A DNA stretch of 64,000 nucleotides from Asterias amurensis (taxonomy: Eukaryota; Echinodermata; Asteroidea; Forcipulatida; Asteriidae). Below are positions 63,301-64,000 of the stretch, in pieces (the stretch's first letter is position 1; each line of letters opens with the position of its first letter). Location: assembly GCF_032118995.1 (NCBI RefSeq), contig NC_092651.1, positions 20,692,349 through 20,756,348 on the forward strand, read 5' to 3'. The position numbers and the translations under genes were made by a program. Below the pieces are notes generated by a model. It made no database searches, was not told the origin of the DNA, and saw only the letters and a list, made by a program, of their open reading frames with translations.

Positions 63301-64000
63301 AGATGAATGATCGTGGGATGCAATTTAATGAAAATTATGGTAGGAATTGATGGCTACTTTAAATTCTGCAATTGTAGAAAGGAGGGAAAAAAAAGTAAAG
63401 GAAAGGAGAAATAAACAGTTTGTTCTTAAAGACTAAAAGATAAAAACAATAATTTGTGAAACAAGGTCAAAAGAAAAGTACACAACAAATAAATATACAA
63501 AATTGTACAGATTGATTGTACACATTGTTTACACACAATTACAAATTATGAACAACTGAGATAGATAGTAAATTAATTTGAGTTGAAAGAAAAATGTACA
63601 ATAAAACCAAAAATACACACATGAATAAATATAAAGGCATTTATAAGACACCACTTTGTCAAGAACGCAGTGCATCAGATTTTGAAACGGTTAGTTTGGC
63701 GAGCAAAAAATGACAAAAGGTTCGACTTGGAGAGCCTCTAACAACTTCATCTTGCAATCAGGGAGATTCATTTATGAATGTTATCCTGCTTTTTATTTTT
63801 TTTGCTGAGCAGAAAATGTCTAAGCAACGTTGTCTGCTTAAGCAGCTCTATGAAGTTGGGTTCTGGAGTTGATAAATAAAATTCCCAAAAGTACTTACAG
63901 CTCCCACGGCTCCAGGATCGGGCTCCACAGGAGGGTAGTACTGTAGGATGTCCGGAGCTACCTCCGTCATAAAATAAGTAAAGTTTTTACACTGTAGACG
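60185..64000 (-). CDS. GALNT10-like: Polypeptide N-acetylgalactosaminyltransferase, GALNT10-like, 3' part (cut by the window edge)
   Basis: Four coding exons on the minus strand: 64000-63899 (continues beyond the window), 63237-63130, 60780-60634 and 60379-60185, all phase 0, giving 170 residues before the stop. The first carries YFMTEVAPDILQYYPPVEP, the linker after the catalytic domain. The next three form a C-terminal ricin-B lectin domain with GLCLTF, LTWHEDFRPG, CVDYPSRDPGG, GNQLWVYHE, LLYHPSSSLCL and WQFDK. Family role: Golgi type II membrane enzymes that start mucin-type O-glycans by adding GalNAc to Ser/Thr, with the lectin domain guiding glycopeptide substrates. My assignment to the GALNT10/7 branch rests on the P-P-V-E-P linker and the T-W-x-E-D-x-R-P-G and G-N-Q-L-W motifs from memory. 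The catalytic part is outside the window. The gene converges on N4BP2. Confidence 0.88.
60583..60629. repeat. Repeat H fragment touching a GALNT splice donor
   Basis: TTTAGAGATAGTCATTACAT and GGTGTTACCGCAAAC, the same as 56455-56501. It continues to the donor on the minus strand. Confidence 0.75.
60634..60780 (-). CDS. GALNT10-like: GALNT exon, second lectin repeat
   Basis: Encodes YFSLTWHEDFRPGASEKQCV and YPCHGGKGNQLWVYHE. Its donor GTAAGT shares its +5 and +6 bases with a dispersed repeat. Confidence 0.92.
62095..62461. mobile_element. Family C foldback MITE, copy C3, nested in a family G arm
   Basis: TTAA-AGGTTAGGGTCTATGTAAC to GTACCCAAATCC-TTTAA. It lies inside GTGC-TTAA-GTAGCTCTATGAAATTGG, a family G arm. 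Confidence 0.85.
62697..63070. mobile_element. Family B MITE, copy B4 (GALNT intron)
   Basis: TTAA-AGCCATTGGACACTTTCAG to AGTGTCTACTGGC-TTTAA. Confidence 0.85.
63130..63237 (-). CDS. GALNT10-like: GALNT exon, first lectin repeat
   Basis: Encodes VKHEASGLCLTFSRGRKLEI and ends CSVLKQNKKGDQ. GLCL and the following Cys are the usual alpha-repeat landmarks of ricin-type domains. Donor GTGAGT. Confidence 0.85.
63785..63865. mobile_element. Family G arm fragment (GALNT intron)
   Basis: TGCTTAAGCAGCTCTATGAA then GTTGGGTTCTGG. One arm only. Another single arm lies near 61693-61720. Confidence 0.6.
63899..64000 (-). CDS. GALNT10-like: GALNT exon, linker before lectin domain (partial)
   Basis: Encodes RLQCKNFTYFMTEVAPDILQ then YYPPVEPDPGAVGA. 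Donor GTAAGT. Its 5' end lies beyond the window. Confidence 0.85.

Overview
This is one contiguous piece of an animal nuclear genome. Genes are split by many short introns with GT-AG splice sites, intergenic DNA is AT-rich, and the window is full of short inverted-repeat transposons, tRNA-derived SINEs and LINE 3' ends. The protein sequences look metazoan, and the dispersed repeats (TTAA-flanked foldbacks beginning AAAGGCAGTGGACAC, and foldbacks ending in a GGGCCCAATTTCATAGAG-type arm) look like those of echinoderms. A sea star or a relative is my best guess. That is pattern memory, not a search result.

Three genes can be supported exon by exon. (1) Minus strand, 12923-31617: AFG2A (SPATA5), a double AAA+ ATPase of the ribosome-maturation 55LCC/AFG2 system. 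All 13 coding exons were found with consistent phases, giving about 975 codons. (2) Plus strand, 31987-50708: N4BP2, with CUE domains, a polynucleotide-kinase-type P-loop domain, DUF1771 and a C-terminal Smr domain. It has 15 coding exons and about 2482 codons, including one 3.8-kb exon. (3) Minus strand, 60185-64000 and beyond the right edge: the last four coding exons of a polypeptide N-acetylgalactosaminyltransferase, most like GALNT10, carrying the linker and ricin-type lectin domain.

Layout: 1-12590 has no gene I can support. It holds foldback elements, one LINE 3' end and low-complexity DNA. 12590-31617 is AFG2A with repeat-rich introns. 31618-31986 is the short head-to-head spacer shared by AFG2A and N4BP2 and is probably a bidirectional promoter. 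31987-50708 is N4BP2, followed by an AT-rich 3' UTR or intergenic stretch. 52700-60184 is intergenic between the convergent N4BP2 and GALNT genes, with foldbacks and microsatellites. 60185-64000 is the GALNT 3' half.

The three proteins have no obvious common pathway. AFG2A acts in ribosome biogenesis, N4BP2 in nucleic-acid end processing or nicking with ubiquitin binding, and GALNT in Golgi O-glycosylation. The most unusual content is structural. An inverted copy of the start of AFG2A exon 2 plus its neighbouring transposon lies in intron 11. Three different repeat families begin at position +5 or +6 of splice donors. Transposons with TTAA target duplications are nested in other foldbacks. 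A SINE and a LINE fragment share the same 3' tail. The 3' end of AFG2A carries decayed tandem copies of itself.
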